64,000 nucleotides of DNA from Flaccisagitta enflata (Eukaryota > Chaetognatha > Sagittoidea > Aphragmophora). The stretch covers positions 12,586,001-12,650,000 of the forward strand of contig OZ231128.1 of assembly GCA_965153355.1 (NCBI GenBank). The letters are read 5' to 3'. Positions within the stretch are counted from its first letter, which is position 1. Each line of letters begins with the position of its first letter. Of the stretch, positions 23,326 to 38,946 are shown one piece after another. The position numbers and the translations under genes are program-made. The notes under the pieces were generated by a model. The model was not told where the DNA came from and made no database searches. It worked only from the letters and a program-made list of their open reading frames with translations.

Positions 23326-23680
23326 CAGATCCCTCCTTTTGAAATAATTAAACATTAGGACGCTGGCAAAGGATACATATGAACTTTGATGGCTTTGGCT
23401 GCTTGTTGAGGAGTGGGAGCAAAAAAAAAAAAAAAACAAAAAAAAAAAAACAGGTCAATAGGTCCATATTAGCCTTGGATTTGTGGATTCCAATGAATAA
23501 AAATGCTGAGTGATAGGTAGGGGAAGAGCGCCTGTTCTAAGGCAAAACAAAAAATGAGCCTCTATCCAACGTTTGCCGCTTACGATCCTTACAAGGAATC
23601 TAAGCCTTTTACATTCATCCTATCATTACGGTTTTTATTTCTTTTCATATTTTCTTTAAAACTCCTTCAGACTTCATCTT
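23326..23680. other. No gene seen; includes A-run
   Basis: Contains an interrupted poly-A at 23,420-23,450. Otherwise unassigned. Confidence 0.4.
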
Positions 23681-23945
23681 AGGAAGTGTTTTAATGAAAA
23701 ACGCGTTTGATCCCATTGAACGCATTGACAGCGTGAACACACATTCAAGAATTTCAACTGTCCCACGAGGGAGTGAGCGAAGTGAGTGAGCGAGCCCGTG
23801 AACGGAGCGAGCAAGCGAAGCGAGCGTAGCGAAGTGGAGCGATGCGGAGCGAGTGAGCGCAGTGAGCGGTGCGAGCGAACGAACGTAGCGAACGTAGCGA
23901 GTGGCCCATTCAAAACGTGATTGTCTCGGACTAGAAACATCCTAG
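23681..23945. mobile_element. MITE family G, copy 4
   Basis: AAAAACGCGTTTGATCCCAT at the left and ATTGTCTCGGACTAGAAAC at the right, with a long interior of GAGCGAAGTGAGTGAGCGAG-type text. Confidence 0.7.
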
Positions 23946-24394
23946 TATTAGTTCCCTTTTTCCATTCATATTATTTACTCCATTGTCTCTTCACCATTTT
24001 CTCGTTTGTCCTACACTCGATTCTTGCGTAACTTTTTTTCACGTTTGAAACCGAGTCCCATTTTGCTTGGAACGAAATCGCCTTTGTCACATTAAATATC
24101 TGATATATGCATTGAGTGCATCTACAAATAGAAAATAACATACGTAAAATCATGGCATAAAGTGCAATTACGTATACATCATGATATGTGTTTCAAAAAC
24201 TTTCAATAGGGTACAGCAACTTTCCAAACAATTCCTTCATTTCCTTAAAATGGATCCAGTTATCAAGTTTACCCGTTTATAGAATCTTCGTAAAACTTTG
24301 TTTGCTGTAAGATCATCCTCTGTCATGTCTGGTCATATTGTTTGACCCCCACCGTAACATGTCCCCCAGACAATGAAGCAGTCAAGGAAACGGC

Positions 24395-25243
24395 ATCTCT
24401 TTGTTTTCTGCAGATGCGTCGTTGAGTTTTCCTTATTTTCCGATTTGAACTTTGATCTTGGCAGATGGTAGAAATGTACTAAAGACATCTCTTTGTTTTT
24501 TGCATATGCGTCGTTAAGTTCTCCTTACACCTCGATTGGAACTTTGATCTTGGCAGATGGTAGAAATGTACTAAATGACATCACTTTGTTTTCTGCGGAT
24601 GCGTCATTGAGTTTTCCTTATGTTCCGATTAGAACTTTGATCTTGGCAGATGGTAGAAATGTACTGAACGACATCGCTTTGTTTTCTGCATATGCATCGT
24701 TAAGTTCTCCTTACAATTGGAACTTTGATCTTGACAGATGGTAGAAATGTACTAAATGACATCGCATTGTTTTCTGCAGATGCGTCATTAAGTTCTCCTT
24801 ACAACCCAATTGGTACTTTGATCTTGGCAGATGGTAGAAATGTACTAAACAACATCTCTTTGTTTTCTGCAGATGCGTCGTTGAGCTCTCCTTATGATCC
24901 GATTGGAACTTTAATCTTGGCAGATGGTAGAAATGTACTAAATGACATCTTTGTTTTTTGCAGATGCGTTGTTGAGCTCTCCTTATGATCCGATTAGAAC
25001 TTTAATCTTGGCAGATAGTAGAAATGTACTAAACATTAAACAAAATCTCTTTGTTTTCTGTAGATGCGTCATTAAGTTCTCTTTACGACCCGATTGGAAC
25101 TTTTATCTTGGCAGATGGTAGAAATGTACTAAACGACATCTCTTTGTTTTCTGCGTCGTTAAGTTTTCCTTACAACTCAATTGGAACTTTAATCTCGGCA
25201 GATGGTAGAAATGTACTTAATGACATCTCTTTGTTTTCTGCAG
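24395..25243 (+). repeat. 93-bp tandem array of exon-2 acceptor plus exon start
   Basis: Nine copies precede the native exon. Each carries CTTTGTTTTCTGCAG, then ATGCGTCATTAAGTTCTCC-like exon text, then CTTGGCAGATGGTAGAAATG. Intact AG acceptors remain in about five extra copies; others read GCATATG, GCGGATG or are deleted. The array stays open as a 31-residue repeat with DASLSSPYDPIGTLILADGR as its core. Each copy has a GATG|GTAGAA donor-like site that the native exon lacks (GATGGTCGAA). Confidence 0.85.
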
Positions 25244-25336
25244 ATGCGTCATTAAGTTCTCCTTACGACCCAATCGGAACTTTAATCTTGGCAGATGGTC
25301 GAAAAGTGCTGCCCAATTCCCAATCCAACCTCACAG
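25244..25336 (+). CDS. SLC6 gene, candidate exon 2 (N-terminal tail)
   Basis: A phase 1-to-1 exon of 93 nt between TTTTCTGCAG|AT and CTCACAG|GTCAAA. It encodes DASLSSPYDPIGTLILADGR followed by KVLPNSQSNLT. The flanking phases fit candidate exons 1 and 3. Its 5' part is the seed of the adjacent array. Support is phase and splice sites only. Confidence 0.45.
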
Positions 25337-25414
25337 GTCAAACTGAACTCTATATCTTATGTGTGTTTTTGTATTTGTTTACAGGCCTTTTTGCGTCGGT
25401 ATGTGTGTACGTGT

Positions 25415-26118
<704 letters not shown>

Positions 26119-26170
26119 AAGTAACATCAGTATCTCAAGTTAACTTTTGCCTTCAAATCTCCACTGACAG

Positions 26171-26243
26171 ATCAAAGACAGAGCCGGCGATCTGCAACGG
26201 CCATACCAATGGCAATGCCAAGTGTTACGGTCACCACGTACAG
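26171..26243 (+). CDS. SLC6 gene, candidate exon 3
   Basis: 73 nt between CCACTGACAG|ATCAAAG and CACGTACAG|GTTCGT, phase 1 in and 2 out. It encodes QRQSRRSATAIPMAMPSVTV then TTYR. Two in-frame ATG codons inside could serve as the real translation start, in which case exons 1 and 2 would be untranslated or unrelated. The phase fits exon 4. Confidence 0.45.
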
Positions 26244-26317
26244 GTTCGTGTAAATTGCTTAGATTGTATCAAACATGCATTTATTAAATTGTTTAGACTG
26301 GGCACGGCAAAATAACC

Positions 26318-26478
26318 TGTCATTCTTCATATCTACACACCGGTCACCCTTCTTTTCTATTCACCTGTCACCCTTCATTTCTACACACCTTTAATCCTTC
26401 ATTTCAACACACCTGTCACCATTCATTTCTCCATACCTGTCACCCTTCATTTCTACACACCTGTCACCCTACATAAAC
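26318..26478. repeat. ~25-bp minisatellite
   Basis: About six copies of CACCTGTCACCCTTCATTTC then TACA. Confidence 0.8.
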
Positions 26479-26524
26479 CGGCACAAAGCTCTTTATCCCT
26501 TTCTCAAGTGTCTGGCATTCTCAG

Positions 26525-26633
26525 GCTGGATGATGACGATAATCATTGCGATGGACAGAACGATCAGGACGGGCCTGATGGAGCAGAAGAGCGTCAAGGA
26601 TGGAGCAACAAATTCGAATTCATTTTGACTACG
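26525..26633 (+). CDS. SLC6 gene, exon 4 (acidic tail to TM1 junction)
   Basis: Acceptor GCATTCTCAG|GCTGG and donor GACTACG|GTGAGA, phase 2 to 0. It encodes an Asp/Glu-rich tail (LDDDDNHCDGQNDQDGPDGA) and ends RQGWSNKFEFILTT. The W-x-N/S-K-x-E-F-x-L pattern immediately before TM1 is characteristic of SLC6 transporters and leads into the next exon without a break. Confidence 0.8.
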
Positions 26634-26824
26634 GTGAGAAAATGACTGCAAACAAGTCCGACCAAGCAACGATGCTTTCTGATTGTGTCATTGCGTGGAG
26701 TAACCTACGCGCTGGCATGTGCGAGATGGGGGGAGGTGGACAGACAGGCAAACTCTCTTTAAGGAGCCACGGTCAGAAAGTGCTTAGGATTGCCTTGTTT
26801 TCATAGTCGTAAATGGTCAGACCG

Positions 26825-26950
26825 ACAAATCGACAGACGGATGGACAGATGGACTGACTAATGTACTGATGGATGACACACAGACAGACAGACAGACAGA
26901 CAGACAGACGGATGAACCCTCTTATAGAGATACCAGGGCGCATCTCAAAT
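26825..26950 (+). mobile_element. Hairpin-tail element end, degraded
   Basis: (GACA)n then CTCTTATAGAGATACCAGGG and CGCATCTC. Only part of the AGATGCG-type stem survives. Confidence 0.5.
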
Positions 26951-27015
26951 GGGTCAGATAAACGACCAGCATGGTCATGCAGGTGCGATTCGGGATAGGC
27001 GGGGATTACGTCCCA

Positions 27016-27345
27016 TGAAGCGCCCCAAACTTCGACTATGGCTTTCACCAATCTTTCCACAGTTGAGGCTTGGTAAAAAAATATTCCATGGAAAATTTTG
27101 GGCCTCTCAGATAGCAGGAACCTTCGTTAGGGTGAGGTTGAAGTTTGCATTGAATAAGCATTGGAATCAGTATTTCTATTATGCAAATTTTGTCTCTGCC
27201 ATAGATTTCTATGGAAACTTCATGGTCACCCTAACGAAGGTTCCCCCTATCCCAGAGGCCTGAAAATTTGCATGAGATATTTTTTTACCAAGCCTCGTCT
27301 ATGGTAAGATTGGTGAGAGCCAGTGTTTAACTTTGGGGCGTTTCA
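27016..27345. mobile_element. Inverted-repeat element D containing MITE B
   Basis: The D ends mirror each other: CGCCCCAAACTTCGACTATG with AGGCTTGGTAAAAAAATAT at the left, and ATATTTTTTTACCAAGCCT then TTTGGGGCG at the right. In the centre is a B copy at about 27,117-27,245 with GGAACCTTCGTTAGGGTGAG ends. Confidence 0.75.
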
Positions 27346-27569
27346 ATTGACGTAGCGGGGATGAGTAAAATCATCGAGGTAGCTGAGCAGACAATCTCGA
27401 TTGAGCTTTAGAAGCGAATCGCAAGTTCGCAACTATTTGCCCATCCAGTCACACCCCATTCTATGTCGCAGGTGTGACTGGGTGGGCACTGGTCCCCCAC
27501 GCGAGCCCATAAGCCATATCTTTTTCCTCTAGATTCATCAATCGCCTCACCAATTGTCATTTTCAAAAG

Positions 27570-27678
27570 GTGGGTTACGCGGTGGGTCTTGGCAACGTTT
27601 GGCGCTTCCCTTACCTCTGCCAGCAGAATGGCGGTGGCGCATTTCTTATTCCTTACTGCTTTATGCTAATTGTATTAG
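27570..27678 (+). CDS. SLC6 transporter exon 5 (TM1 and start of TM2)
   Basis: Encodes [20 protein letters not shown], then [17 protein letters not shown]. The [11 protein letters not shown] block is the SLC6/NSS signature at the unwound centre of TM1, where Na+ and substrate bind. Splice phases are 0 in and 1 out (TTAG|GTAAGG). The acceptor TTTTCAAAAG is weak in pyrimidines. The product is a plasma-membrane Na+-coupled amino acid or neurotransmitter symporter. The TM6-TM8 sequence resembles the SLC6A15-20 neutral amino acid (B0AT) branch more than monoamine carriers. Confidence 0.95.
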
Positions 27679-27799
27679 GTAAGGGACTATTTTTCTTTCT
27701 TCTCTCGTTGTAACAGCCAAAAGTCAATGCAAGGATGTACTTTTAAAAGAGGTCACAGCCCTCACGATTTAGCCTCATTCACCCATTTCCAGCATTGGA

Positions 27800-27990
27800 C
27801 TGCGTCTTCGCATCTCTGTAAGAGGCTCTGTGCGTTTGTCCGTCTGTTTACCCACCCATCCGTCTGTCTGTCCATCCGTCTAGCCATCCATCAGTCCATC
27901 CATCCGTCCGTCCATCCGTCAGTCCCTCAGGTTATCCGTTCATCCTTCTGGCCGTAAGTCCGTCTGTCCCTCCATCTATCCCTCAAGTCT
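27800..27990 (-). mobile_element. Hairpin-tail element end with GTCC/GTCT tetranucleotides
   Basis: CGTCTTCGCATCTCTGTAAG then AGGCTCTGTGCG and long CCATCCGTC repeats. A degraded inverted copy in the intron after exon 5. Confidence 0.45.
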
Positions 27991-28289
27991 TGTATAATCC
28001 ACAGTAAAAGAACCCTAGTTTGCCAATTTTTGAGGAAAACTGTAGAACGCGAACGGATAATTGTATCTCCGGGATACTTATATTCCGATTAGATGCCTTA
28101 CATGTTTTAAGCACGTGCGAAAACGTTTTACTAAAACTTTCTTTAAAGAAAAACAAGGTCATTAGACGGAAGTCACGTGTAGACAGACAGGCAGACAGAC
28201 TGGAATTTTCAAAATGACCTTTCCATTAGCGGTCTCCACCACCCAGATTCTCTAATGTTCAAGTGTAAAAAACATGAAAAAATGTCTTT

Positions 28290-28370
28290 AAAGTGTTTTG
28301 TGACGGACCGACGGACCGACGGACCGACCGAAAAGTGGCTTATAGAGTCGCGTAGCATGCAACTAAAAAC
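28290..28370 (+). mobile_element. Hairpin-tail element end
   Basis: GACGGACCGACGGACCGACC then GTGGCTTATAGAGTCGCG, TAGCATGCAACT and AAAAA. It lies about 80 bp before exon 6. Confidence 0.6.
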
Positions 28371-28447
28371 CGGTGGATTTGTTTTGTTTTGTTTTTTTCT
28401 TTTTGTTTTTTTCTAACTCGCAATCGCCAATTTCATTTTCTTGACAG

Positions 28448-28607
28448 GTTTGCCCCTTTTCCTGTTGGAGTTGGCGATTGGTCAGCGACTGCGTCGGGGA
28501 TCGATCGAACTTTGGTCAATGGTGCATCCGCTTTTAGGCGGCATCGGAATCGCCTCCGCCGCCATCTCATTTCTAGTCTCTCTCTACTATAACGTCATCA
28601 TCGCATG
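28448..28607 (+). CDS. SLC6 transporter exon 6 (TM2 end, IL1, TM3)
   Basis: Phase 1 in, phase 2 out: TTGACAG|GTTTGCC to ATCGCATG|GTAGAC. It encodes [20 protein letters not shown], then [20 protein letters not shown] and [13 protein letters not shown]. The ELAIGQ-x-R-x-GS loop and SLYYNVI-AW of TM3 are conserved across SLC6. The last ~30 nt and the donor are the seed of the tandem array that follows. Confidence 0.95.
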
Positions 28608-29568
28608 GTAGACACATCGACGCTGGTACATACACAGACAGACACACAGACAGACACACAGACACACACAGACTCTCTCTTCTATAACGTCATCATGGTA
28701 GACACATTGACGCTTGTACAGACACACACAGACAGACAGACACACACAGGCTCTCTCTACTATAACGTCATCATGGTAGACACATCGACGCTTGTACAGA
28801 CACACACAGACAGACAGACACACACAGACTCTCTTTACTATAACGTCATCATGGTAGACACATCGACGCTGGTACAGACACACACAGACAGACAGACACA
28901 CACAGACTCTCTCTCTACTATAACGTCATCATCGCATGGTAGACACATTGACGCTTGTACAGACACAGACAGACACACAGACAGACACAGACTCTCTCTA
29001 CTATAACGTCATCATTGCATGGTAGACACATCGACGCTTGTACAGACGCAGACAGACAGACAGATAGACACTCGCAGACTCTCTCTACTATAACGTCATC
29101 ATCGCATGGTAGATACATCGACGCTTGTACAGACACAGACAGACAGACAGACACACACAGACTCTCTTTACTATAACGTCATCATCGCATGGTAGACACA
29201 TCGACGCTTGTACAGACACAGACAGACACACAGACAGACACACAGACTCTCTCTACTATAACGTCATCATCGCATGGTAGACACATCGACGCTTGTACAG
29301 ACACAGACAGACAGACAGATAGACACACGCAGACTCTCTCTACCATAACGTCATCATCGCATGGTAGACACATCGACGCTTGTACAGACGCAGACAGACA
29401 GACAGACACACACAGACTCTCTCTACTATAACGTCATCATCGCATGGTAGACACATCGACGCTGGTACAGACACAGACAGACAGACAGACACACACAGAC
29501 TCTCTCTACTATAACTTCATCATCGCATGGTAGACACATCAACGCTGGTACAGACACAGACTGACAGA
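28608..29568 (+). repeat. Tandem array of exon-6 3' end plus donor (11 extra copies)
   Basis: Eleven units of about 75-90 bp. Each has exon text CTCTCTACTATAACGTCATC then ATCGCATG|GTAGACACATC, GACGCTTGTACAGACAC and CAGA/CACA repeats. The GT donor is present in all. Three of the first copies lack the TCGC before ATG. Copy starts are near 28,680, 28,758, 28,836, 28,913, 28,997, 29,085, 29,167, 29,254, 29,340, 29,422 and 29,506. Confidence 0.9.
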
Positions 29569-29571
29569 CAG

Positions 29572-30298
29572 ATATAACAAGGAGAGATGGCGGGACTGAG
29601 AGGATAGACCCAATGAGTAACTGGAAGGCGACTGAATGGGATAATGTCCATGAGATGGTGTCAGGGATGGGCTTGATGGTTCCAGGGCCCTTGGCTGTTG
29701 AAGGCATCAATTGATGGGGTCGCCGGGTCTTAGGATTGTCTTCTGCCACGCTGTTGTCCCTCATCTCCTTGCTACAAGTCTTCTCATGAGTGAGATGATA
29801 ACTCACTGTCTGAAACAGATGAGAGAGGAGGCTGATGAGTATGGTGCTTAACTTAAGTTGCCTATCCATGATTGCTAGGTTCTATAGTGCCTACATACTA
29901 GACGGTAGTGGCCTATGGGGCTACACCATGAGGAGCGAAGGTAGCACATTAGGTGCGTGGCTTCCTCATGGTGTCATCTGGTGATCAGTAACCTGTGGGA
30001 CAAGTAGCCTAATAAGGCATTAACCCAACTGACTCCAGGTTCCTGATGCTAGCATTTCAGAGAGCCTGATCAATATCAATGAAGGCTAATAGATACCAAC
30101 AGAGTAATGGTAAAACGATGCAATAGCTCCAATAGCAGTAAAGATATCAAGATAGACACATGACAGTAGGACTGGCGGACTGAATGATGGACACAGGGAA
30201 TATAATCCCATCCTACAGACTGACATCTTGGAGGTATGTAATGAAACATTACAAAGCAGCAATATGCTAATGAGATTATTGGATCAGCTTGGTTACAG
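29572..30298. repeat. 723-bp dispersed duplication, copy 1
   Basis: Starts TATAACAAGGAGAGATGGCG and ends GATCAGCTTGGTTACA. Near-identical to 37,348-38,070 (a handful of substitutions and one short indel seen by eye). It follows the donor array here and precedes it at the second site. No coding sequence recognised. Confidence 0.9.
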
Positions 30299-31528
30299 GC
30301 GTACATCTTTCGGGGAAGAAAATGTCCCCATTTTCAAAAATTAAAATGTCGGTAATCTATGTAAAATGTCCTTCTAAAGAACAAAAAATGAAATATAATT
30401 AGTAAACATCCCCCAGGGCCCAGAAATACTGGAGTGGGTGCAATAGTTGCTGATTAAAGGCGTACTCTTTCCAGAGAGAAAAATGTCCTCATTTTTAAAG
30501 TATTATTTCGATAACTGTTGGTAAAAACATAACGAAATTTGTAAAAGAAATTATTGTTCACATGTAAAGAGCCACTAGCATCAACCGAGAAAAAAAATGC
30601 AAACTGTTTGTGCAAATGGAAATGGAAAAAGAGTCGCAAAAATTCATGTAGACGGGCCTTATGTGTGAAATTTCCAATGGGACCAACCAAATTGAGCAAA
30701 AGATGAAAAAAAAAAACAGATCGGTATGGTTGCAATCAATGAATATCGATAATCGGAAGGATAGATAAGCCTTGTAATGAGGAAGCATTGTGACCTAAGA
30801 TTGCGCCCGCAAGTACAAATAAGTAAATGTGAACAGTTAAACTGGACAAACGTGGTGAAAACCAGCTGATGGAGGACGAATATATACCAAGAAGGATCCG
30901 TTCAAAGCTATGCACATGATTTTGGCCCACGTAACGTAAAGAAAAAACGCAAGATATCGGATTGCGTCATTTGTGGTTGCTAAAGAAGGAAAATCACACA
31001 CCACTCCCTTTTACTCGCGATAATTTGTATCGATGTTCAAACATCTATCAATTACTTGCGTTTTTTTCCTTTTTTTTTTTTTTGTTGTTTTTTTTCTGGG
31101 TTCAATTTTTTTTTTGTTTGTTTGTTTTCTTTAATCTGTTCCTTCTTTTTTTTTCTTTTTTTTTTTCTATGATTTTTTTTTTTGAGGGGTTGTTTTGTTT
31201 ATTTTTTTTTTGTATTTTTTTTTCTTTTTTTTTGTGTATATGTGTGTGTGCACTTATCAAATATAAAAATCTTTTGCTCGATTACATGGGGAAACAGATT
31301 TAATTGAGTTCTTTGTTAAGTAAAATACCAATGGAGAAGAAAAAAACAAACTAACAAAGTTGGCGAAAAACTGACGTCACAGATATCCCAGCAGTGCTCC
31401 CAGAGTAGACCATTGGGGTCATGGGGCCAAAGCTGAGGCAAGATTAAGCAAAGTGTGACATGGTGGGATCAAAAAAATAATCATTCCTCATTCCTTAAGA
31501 AAATGCTTTATGAGTGGAAATAGCTTTA
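30299..31528. other. Intronic; includes a ~170-bp tandem pair and T-rich tract
   Basis: Two diverged copies of a segment beginning GGCGTAC-TCTTTC and AAAATGTCC lie at about 30,298 and 30,460. A poly-T-rich tract with G interruptions spans about 31,060-31,240. No gene seen. Confidence 0.55.
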
Positions 31529-33064
31529 GGTTAATGTCATGGAAAAGGGTCCGTGGACAGAGTGAAATCCATCAATTTTGAAATGTTGAAAATTGAACAA
31601 AACCATACATCATCATGTAGCTAACCTTATATCATGTATGAATTGATACTTGGATTTTCTTACGTGAGCTCATTTTTCATACATATTAGGCCTAATTACA
31701 CATTTTTTGCAAGCGTACTAATAATGAATTTAGTTAAATACAATGAAGAAATCAATATGACAGTCAAATTTTTGATGAATATGTTCAAGCAATCATGTAT
31801 GATCATGTTTCTGAATTTTTTAAAAAAATTTTGAGTTTTTTGAAAAAATCTCTATAAGTACCATTTCTGGCTGGGTGGGCTGTTGGAGGGAAAAAAAATT
31901 TTGCCAAGCTCTGTTTCATGCCAGTGACGAGGCATCTTTAACGGAAGCTTCATGCAAAATTTCAACCAGATCGGACAATTATTTCAAAAGTTATGCCGTT
32001 TTTTCAATTTTTTTTCTGGTAGGTTGGTTGGTCTGTCGGGACTCCTAGGCATTCTTTAAGACATACCAGAATATAGGTGAAGAACCCTCTTGATCTAGGT
32101 AACAACCATGCAAAATTTCATTGGGCTAGCTCAAATAGTTTTTGGGATAAGTCAATTTGAATTTTAAGAAATTTTACTAAATTGAGGCACAAAAGCATCG
32201 CGCCTTTGTGTGAGAAGCGCTGTGTGGAAACAAAGAATTAACTACGAGGATTCGCCGGCGAGCGTTACAATTCACTCCCTATTTCAGTACTGATCAACTT
32301 TGTAATTTCATTGTGACCAAACGAATTACAGTTAAGGCTTGAAATTTTTGATGTAGGTACAGAATTTCATCATCTTTCTCATCATGTAAATGAATTTTCC
32401 GTTAATCATGTTACTATGCCTTGACAGAGTATGAATCATAGTGTGACACAAGTGTGACACTTCCAACAAGGAGCACCTTTGAATTGTAACGCTCTAGGAA
32501 AATGTTGATTTCTCCAAAATGAAATGGAAAAAATCCTTGAAATTTGGAGGAAATGTCGTTCAACTAGTTGTTAATGCAATGACAAAAGAAAAAAGGCTTA
32601 ATGGTTGAACAATCATAGGCTTACAAAAAAGAACTGTCGGCTTATCTCATTTTGAGAAAAAAATAACAGAAAAATGAAGGGGAAGAGTATTATAATTTGA
32701 AGTCATTTTTTTTCGTCTTACAGTTGAGTTATTGAGTTCAAATTTTTTGCACATATCAATGGATGGATAGAGATGGCTTACAAGCTATTGGATGACTCTG
32801 CTTGACATTTTTTGATTGCTTAAACTAACTTTTTGCTTACAGGGACAAAATCGGGACAGGCCAAAAAAGGCCCTTCTATCCCTGTTTTAGACCCCATAGG
32901 GCCAGTTGGAGGAGCAAAAATTGGGTTTGGTATGGCGCACCAGGTAGTTAGGTATGTCACCCAACCTTTGTGACCTTATTCAATGCAGCAGCAGAAGCGA
33001 TGACACTTCTACAATGGTGGAGAGTCAGGGTTTTTTGGGCGGACCCCGATGCGCGGAATTAACC
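31529..33064. mobile_element. 1,536-bp DNA element, copy 1
   Basis: Bounded by GGTTAATGTCATGGAAAAGG and GCGCGGAATTAACC (imperfect inverted ends) and flanked by TTTA on both sides. Same length and order as 56,563-58,098. No long open frame, so non-autonomous. Internal landmarks: CGAGCGTTACAATTCACTCC and CAGTACTGATCAACTTTG. Confidence 0.85.
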
Positions 33065-33144
33065 TTTAGAAAGTCATTTCTACGACGTCCAACAATGTCC
33101 ACAATGTCCAAGGGGTTTATTCGCCCAAGGAGTCCTAAGTGACG

Positions 33145-33415
33145 GAGCCAATCCGCCCGTGAGAATGGCGAAGCTCAACCGCCCATGAGTATGGCGAAGC
33201 TCATTCGCCTGTGAGAATGGCGAAGCTCAACCGCCCGTGAGAATGGCGAACCTCGTCCGCCCGTGAGAATGGCGAACGTCATCCGCCCGTAAGAATGGCG
33301 AACGTCATCCGCCCGTAAGAATGGCAAAGCGCATCTATCCGTGAGAATGGCAAAGCGCATCCGCTGTTGAAAGTGGCGAACCTCATCCGCCCGTGAGAAT
33401 GGCGAAGCTCATTTG
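33145..33415. repeat. 26-bp minisatellite, about 10 copies
   Basis: Unit CGCCCGTGAGAATGGCGAAG then CTCATC. A CTCATC/GTCATC/GCCATC variant is seen. Confidence 0.85.
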
Positions 33416-37347
<3,932 letters not shown>

Positions 37348-38070
37348 ATAACAAGGAGAGATGGCGGGACTGAGAGGATAGACCCAATGAGTAACTGGAA
37401 GGCGACTGAATGGGATAATGTCCATGAGATGGTGTCAGGGATGGGCTTGATGGTTCCAGGGCCCTTGGCTGTTGAAGGCATCAATTGATGGGGTCGCCGG
37501 GTCTTAGGATTGTCTTCTGCCACGCTGTTGTCCCTCATCTCCTTCTACAAGTCTTCTCATGAGTGAGATGATAACTCACTGTCTGAAACAGATGAGAGAG
37601 GAGGCTGATGAGTATGGTGCTTAACTTAAGTTGCCTATCCATGATTGCTAGGTTCTATAGTGCCTACATACTAGACGGTAGTGGCCTATGGGGCTACACC
37701 ATGAGGAGCGAAGGTAGCACATTAGGTGCATGGCTTCCTCATGGTGTCATCTGGTGATCAGTAACCTGTGGGACAAGTAGCCTAATAAGGCATTAACCCA
37801 ACTGACTCCAGGTTCCTGATGGCAGCATTTCAGAGAGCCTGATCAATATCAATGAAGGCTAATAGATACCAACAGAGTAATGGTAAAACGATGCAATAGC
37901 TCCAATAGCAGTAAAGATATCAAGATAGACACATGACAGTAGGACTGGCGGACTGAATGATGGACGCAGGGAATATAATCCCATTCTACAGACTGACATC
38001 TTGGAGGTAAGTAATGAAACATTACAAAGCAGCAATATGCTAATGAGATTATTGGATCAGCTTGGTTACA
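37348..38070. repeat. 723-bp dispersed duplication, copy 2
   Basis: Counterpart of 29,572-30,298, beginning TATAACAAGGAGAGATGGCG and ending TTGGTTACA. It passes directly into displaced copies of the exon-6 donor unit. Confidence 0.9.
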
Positions 38071-38261
38071 CAGACACACACAGACTCTCTCTACTATAAC
38101 GTCATCATCGCATGGTAGACACATCGACGCTGGTACAGACACAGACAGACAGACAGACACACACACACAGACTCTCTCTACTATAACGTCATCATCGCAT
38201 GGTAGACACATAGACGCTGGTACAGACACAGACAGACACACAGACACAGAGAGACACACAG

Positions 38262-38300
<39 letters not shown>

Positions 38301-38301
38301 G

Positions 38302-38333
<32 letters not shown>

Positions 38334-38395
38334 TCTCTCTACTATAACGTCCTCATCGCATGGTAGATACATCAACGCTTGTACAGACACATGAT
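38071..38395 (+). repeat. Three displaced exon-6 donor units
   Basis: CTCTCTACTATAACGTCATC with ATCGCATG|GTAGAC at about 38,083, 38,173 and 38,340 (the last reads GTCCTCATC). They are separated by CAGA/CACA tracts. These sit 9.5 kb downstream of exon 6 in the same intron. Confidence 0.85.
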
Positions 38396-38400
38396 AGTGA

Positions 38401-38697
<297 letters not shown>

Positions 38698-38946
38698 TCG
38701 AAAAAAGCTGTATCAATTATTGATTATATAATATAGATCGTGTTACATCGCATCAAATAACTCTTCGCGATGTCACTATAAATTCTTCATTCATAGAATA
38801 ACGCGGAAAAAGGATCATTGACCTGAGTTCAGGACGTTGACTTTTAACTTAAACTTGAGCCAATCGTTGTTCCTAAAATCATTCATTATTTTCCTTTATA
38901 CGAAAACTAAGCGTGGAGTTGAAAATTCCCTTTCACGTTTTTCCTC

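Noticed and set aside
24395-25336. CRISPR-like array of regular 93-bp repeats
   Set aside because: There is no unique-spacer pattern. The whole unit repeats, it merges with a eukaryotic exon, and the surroundings are animal DNA. The same applies to the arrays at 28.6, 39 and 53 kb.
26171-26243. Alternative frame SKTEPAICNGHTNGNAKCYG for exon 3
   Set aside because: That frame would end in phase 0 and meet a TGA at once in exon 4; the chosen frame is continuous across both junctions.
28605-29869. Cys/Val-rich antisense ORFs (SVCLSVSVQASM type)
   Set aside because: Antisense shadows of the exon-6 donor array; they carry its repeat period.
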